Assembly (NCBI GenBank): GCA_003645915.1
Contig: QNDG01000038.1
Location: 1 to 8,216, forward strand
Source: Candidatus Zhuqueibacterota bacterium
Lineage (GTDB): Bacteria > Zhuqueibacterota > QNDG01
Direction of reading: 5' to 3'
Length of the DNA stretch: 8,216 bases
The notes beneath the pieces were generated by a model. That model did no database searches and was not told the DNA's origin. It worked only from the letters and a program-made list of their open reading frames with translations. Of this stretch, positions 5,923-8,216 are shown one piece after another. The position numbers were made by a program, and so were the translations under genes. Numbering within the stretch: position 1 is the stretch's first letter; each line of letters begins with the position of its first letter.

Positions 5923-7278
5923 TTACAGCCACTTGGCGAAAAATGTTATTAAACTAAAATAAACCAGAAGTCCCAGAACATCATTGGAAGTTGTTATAAA
6001 GGGCCCTGTGGAAATTGCAGGGTCAACTTTAACACTTTTTAAGAAAAACGGTACAATGGTTCCTATAAATGCCGCATTGAACAAAACTGCAAGCATTGCA
6101 ATTCCAAGTATTAGGCCGAATTTAACATTATCCATCCAGAAATAAGAAACAGCTATCAGCAGAATGGCAATAATAACCCCGTTGATCATAGCAATTGAAA
6201 GTTCTTTTAAAAGTCTTTTACCTGTATCTTTTAAGTAAAAATCTCCTGTGGCAAGACCTCTTATCACATCCGTGGCAGACTGAATTCCCGTATTTCCTCC
6301 CATTGCCATTATCAGGGGAATAAAAAAAGCGGACATTACAACCTGCTTAATTGATGCGGAAAAATGGTGCATTACAGTTGCAGAAACCATCTCTCCGAAA
6401 AACGCAACTATAAGCCAGGGGAGTCTTCCCATGGAGAGTTTAAACACAGAACCTTCAACAATGTTCTCGTCTGTAATACCGGCCATAAGAGCAATGTCTT
6501 CGCTTGCCTCCTCCTCAACAACGTCAAGAACATCATCAACAGTAATTCGTCCTACAAGCTGGCCCTTTTCATTTACTACGGGAGCTGCAACCAGGTCGTA
6601 TTTGTGAAAATAATTAGCCACCTCTTCCTGATCCATTTCCGGATGAACCGAGAAGAATTCCTTATCCATAATATCACATATTTTATCGTTCGGATCAGCA
6701 AGAACAAGATCTTTTAACGCTACAAGCCCCTTAAGCACTCCCTGAGAATCAACAACATAGATATTGTAAACATCATCAACTTCCTTGGATTTCTTCCTTA
6801 AAGCGTCCAAGGCAGAAGCAGCTGTCTGGTTATCAGAAACAGTTACAACCTCAACAGCCATAATACCGCCGGCGCTCTCCTCATTGTGACCAAGAAGCGT
6901 TCTTACTTCTCTTGTCTCCTCCCACGGCATTGCTGAGAGTATTTTTTCTGCTGTTTCTACGTCAAGCTCGCCTATAACATCAGCCGCATCATCAGAATCC
7001 ATGTTCTGAACAATGTCCACAATCTGTTTCTGGTCTAAGTCTTCAAATACTTCTTTTAATACGGAAGAAGACAACTCAGCAGTAACAAGCGCAGCCTTTT
7101 CTGTCTGCAGAAGATCAAAAATCTTTTTTCTTTCTTCTCTGTCTAACCTGGATATTATTTCTGCAATATCAGCGGCATGTAAATCAACAAGGGCTGCTTT
7201 AAGTACAGAATAATCTTCTCTTGACAAAAGTTCCTTGATAATTTCTTTTGTATTTTCGCTGGCTGATGTCTGTTCCAT
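5923..7278 (-). CDS. mgtE: Magnesium transporter MgtE
   Basis: Mg2+-gated channel of the inner membrane that takes up magnesium. Domain order fits the family: an N-terminal helical domain (about 10-130, containing VLKAALVDLHAADIAEII), two CBS domains (about 137-200 and 200-260), a connecting plug helix (about 262-285) and five membrane helices (about 285-305, 312-340, 358-382, 386-412, 430-448). The membrane signature PLIMAMGGNTGIQ (321-333) is complete. D433, in TTSNDVLGLLVYF near the C-terminus, corresponds to the aspartate that lines the ion pore in the Thermus protein. Length (451) is typical. ATG at 7278 follows the rsmA stop by 12 bases, with GGGG at 7285-7288 as a modest ribosome binding site. 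CBS and N domains normally sense cytoplasmic Mg2+, so control is likely post-translational. I see no Mg riboswitch, as there is no leader. Confidence 0.97.
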   Translation of the reverse strand: MEQTSASENTKEIIKELLSREDYSVLKAALVDLHAADIAEIISRLDREERKKIFDLLQTEKAALVTAELSSSVLKEVFEDLDQKQIVDIVQNMDSDDAADVIGELDVETAEKILSAMPWEETREVRTLLGHNEESAGGIMAVEVVTVSDNQTAASALDALRKKSKEVDDVYNIYVVDSQGVLKGLVALKDLVLADPNDKICDIMDKEFFSVHPEMDQEEVANYFHKYDLVAAPVVNEKGQLVGRITVDDVLDVVEEEASEDIALMAGITDENIVEGSVFKLSMGRLPWLIVAFFGEMVSATVMHHFSASIKQVVMSAFFIPLIMAMGGNTGIQSATDVIRGLATGDFYLKDTGKRLLKELSIAMINGVIIAILLIAVSYFWMDNVKFGLILGIAMLAVLFNAAFIGTIVPFFLKSVKVDPAISTGPFITTSNDVLGLLVYFSLITFFAKWL

Positions 7279-7290
7279 ACCAAACCCCGT

Positions 7291-8079
7291 TTATTTGTAC
7301 AGCTCGTTTGAAAGAGCCGCAAAATCTTCTGTTGTCAACTGCTCCGGTCTTCTGGAAAGGACTGTTGATAAAAAATCTTTGTGTATATCAGGCAGTATTG
7401 ACCTGAGCGTATTTCTTAACATTTTTCTCCTCTGCCCAAATGCCTGCTTTACCAGTTTTTTAAAAAACTCCTCATTTTTTAAAAAGTATCTCGGTTTTTC
7501 CAGAAAACTTATATTTATCACAACAGAATCAACATCAGGACGAGGGGAAAAACAATTTCTGCTGACATAAAACAGTTTTTTTACATCTGCAAACTGGTTA
7601 AAAAGAACTGTGGGAATACCGTAAATTTTATTCCCCGGTTCTGCTGTGAGCCGCTCTCCCACCTCTTTCTGGATCATCAGAGTAGCGTCTTTTACAAAAT
7701 CCCTGTTATCCAGGATTTTGAACAATATGGGAGAAGTTATGTAATAAGGAATATTGCCCGCTATTCGCAGCGCTTCTCCCCTTTCCTCATACTCTGTTAA
7801 ATCCAACTTCAGAATATCAGCTTTAACAATCTCAATATCAGGATTGCCGCTGAAATCTTCCCTTAATATCCGAACCAGAGATTCATCTGTTTCCACTGCA
7901 GCAACCTGCGCTCCTGCTCTGACAAGTTCTCTGGTAAGCACTCCTGTTCCTGCGCCGATCTCTATAAAAAAATCATTCTCTTTAATTTCAAGGCTTCGGA
8001 CTATTTTATTCAGCACATCTTCTGAATTCAGAAAATTCTGTCCGAGATATTTTTTTGCTTTTACTCCTTTAAAATTCAA
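7291..8079 (-). CDS. rsmA: 16S rRNA adenine dimethyltransferase RsmA (KsgA)
   Basis: Transfers four methyl groups from S-adenosylmethionine to the two adjacent adenosines in the terminal helix of 16S rRNA, a late checkpoint in small-subunit assembly; loss gives kasugamycin resistance. Seen: the N-terminal KKYLGQNFL (9-17), SAM motif IEIGAGTGVLT (39-49), acidic ribose-contact E63, D88 in KADIL, catalytic motif NIPYY (109-113) and FSPRPDVDSVV (177-187), then the helical C-terminal domain. Length 262 is normal. The start is awkward: TTG at 8079 is the only ATG, GTG or TTG that gives a full N-terminus. It sits two bases after the tatD stop with no spaced Shine-Dalgarno, while an AAAGGAG at 8064-8070 lies inside the gene with no start after it. 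Coupling to tatD termination is the likely explanation. Confidence 0.95.
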   Translation of the reverse strand: MNFKGVKAKKYLGQNFLNSEDVLNKIVRSLEIKENDFFIEIGAGTGVLTRELVRAGAQVAAVETDESLVRILREDFSGNPDIEIVKADILKLDLTEYEERGEALRIAGNIPYYITSPILFKILDNRDFVKDATLMIQKEVGERLTAEPGNKIYGIPTVLFNQFADVKKLFYVSRNCFSPRPDVDSVVINISFLEKPRYFLKNEEFFKKLVKQAFGQRRKMLRNTLRSILPDIHKDFLSTVLSRRPEQLTTEDFAALSNELYK

Positions 8080-8081
8080 CC

Positions 8082-8216
8082 TTAACTGCCTGTTAAAAAA
8101 AGTTTTTCAGCATTCAGAGTTGTAATTTCAGCTATCTCTTCCACACTCATATTAAAAAGTTGAGCAAGTCCGCTTACTATGTGTATCGTGTACGACGGCT
8201 CATTTCTCTTTCCTCT
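8082..8216 (-). CDS. tatD: TatD family metal-dependent hydrolase, C-terminal fragment
   Basis: Only the last 44 residues are inside the window; the gene continues past the right edge. The visible part, RGKRNEPSYTIHIVSGLAQL and then a segment containing VEEIAEITTLNAEKLF, matches the conserved C-terminus of TatD nucleases (RGKRNEP loop, then the helix ending in N-A-x-x-L-F). TatD proteins are metal-dependent TIM-barrel hydrolases reported as DNases involved in DNA quality control. The metal-binding histidines are outside the window. The reading frame is open right to position 8216 and ends with TAA two bases before the rsmA start; tatD next to rsmA is a common bacterial arrangement. The symbol is a family assignment and could be another TatD paralogue. 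Confidence 0.9.
   Translation of the reverse strand, partial: RGKRNEPSYTIHIVSGLAQLFNMSVEEIAEITTLNAEKLFLTGS

Noticed and set aside
7279..7290. A possible magnesium riboswitch ahead of mgtE.
   Set aside because: Only 12 bases separate rsmA and mgtE, so there is no room for a leader RNA.
1..8216. A hidden defence system, mobile-element gene cluster or CRISPR array.
   Set aside because: All large frames are recognisable core genes or a DUF3078-like envelope protein; no transposase, nuclease-toxin pair or regularly spaced repeat array longer than two units is present.

Overview
The window is an ordinary housekeeping stretch from a bacterium with moderately low GC content. Every protein-coding gene lies on the minus strand. 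Gene content points, by inference only, to the broad Bacteroidota/Ignavibacteriota/KSB1-like (FCB) neighbourhood: a single-chain (alpha2) glycyl-tRNA synthetase, a secreted DUF3078-type beta-rich envelope protein, and interspersed repeats of the GTCATTTCGA...GAGAAATC kind that I recall from such genomes. Strong Shine-Dalgarno sequences before ssb and glyQS, and a TTG start on glyQS, are unlike typical Bacteroidia. I would not name a genus.

Reading in the direction of transcription, from the right edge leftwards, the genes are: the 3' end of tatD (cut by the window edge), rsmA (16S rRNA dimethyltransferase), mgtE (Mg2+ channel/transporter), recO (recombination mediator), pyk (pyruvate kinase), glyQS (glycyl-tRNA synthetase) and a secreted DUF3078-like protein. 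The gaps between these genes are only 2 to 12 bases, so they are almost certainly one operon. After a 121-base gap with a plausible promoter and an AT-only dyad comes ssb. After a 134-base gap filled largely by a long imperfect palindrome comes cdd (cytidine deaminase). The functions are mixed (ribosome maturation, ion uptake, DNA repair, glycolysis, translation, envelope, replication, pyrimidine salvage), as in many clustered core-gene runs; no single pathway links them.

The leftmost 459 bases hold no convincing gene. They carry an AT-rich segment with one TATAAT box, two adjacent interspersed-repeat-like hairpins (about 197-277), a bidirectional intrinsic terminator (285-319) and a 20-bp-period tandem repeat (380-418) whose unit is itself a hairpin.

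I see no defence system, mobile-element gene, CRISPR array or novel enzyme cluster. The observations most worth a second look are the small structured elements: the strand-asymmetric hairpin at 224-253 with two tandem G.A pairs, the ssb-cdd intergenic palindrome with its competing pairing next to the cdd start, the tandem dyad repeat, the dyad over the putative ssb promoter, and the rsmA start, which is TTG without a usable ribosome binding site.
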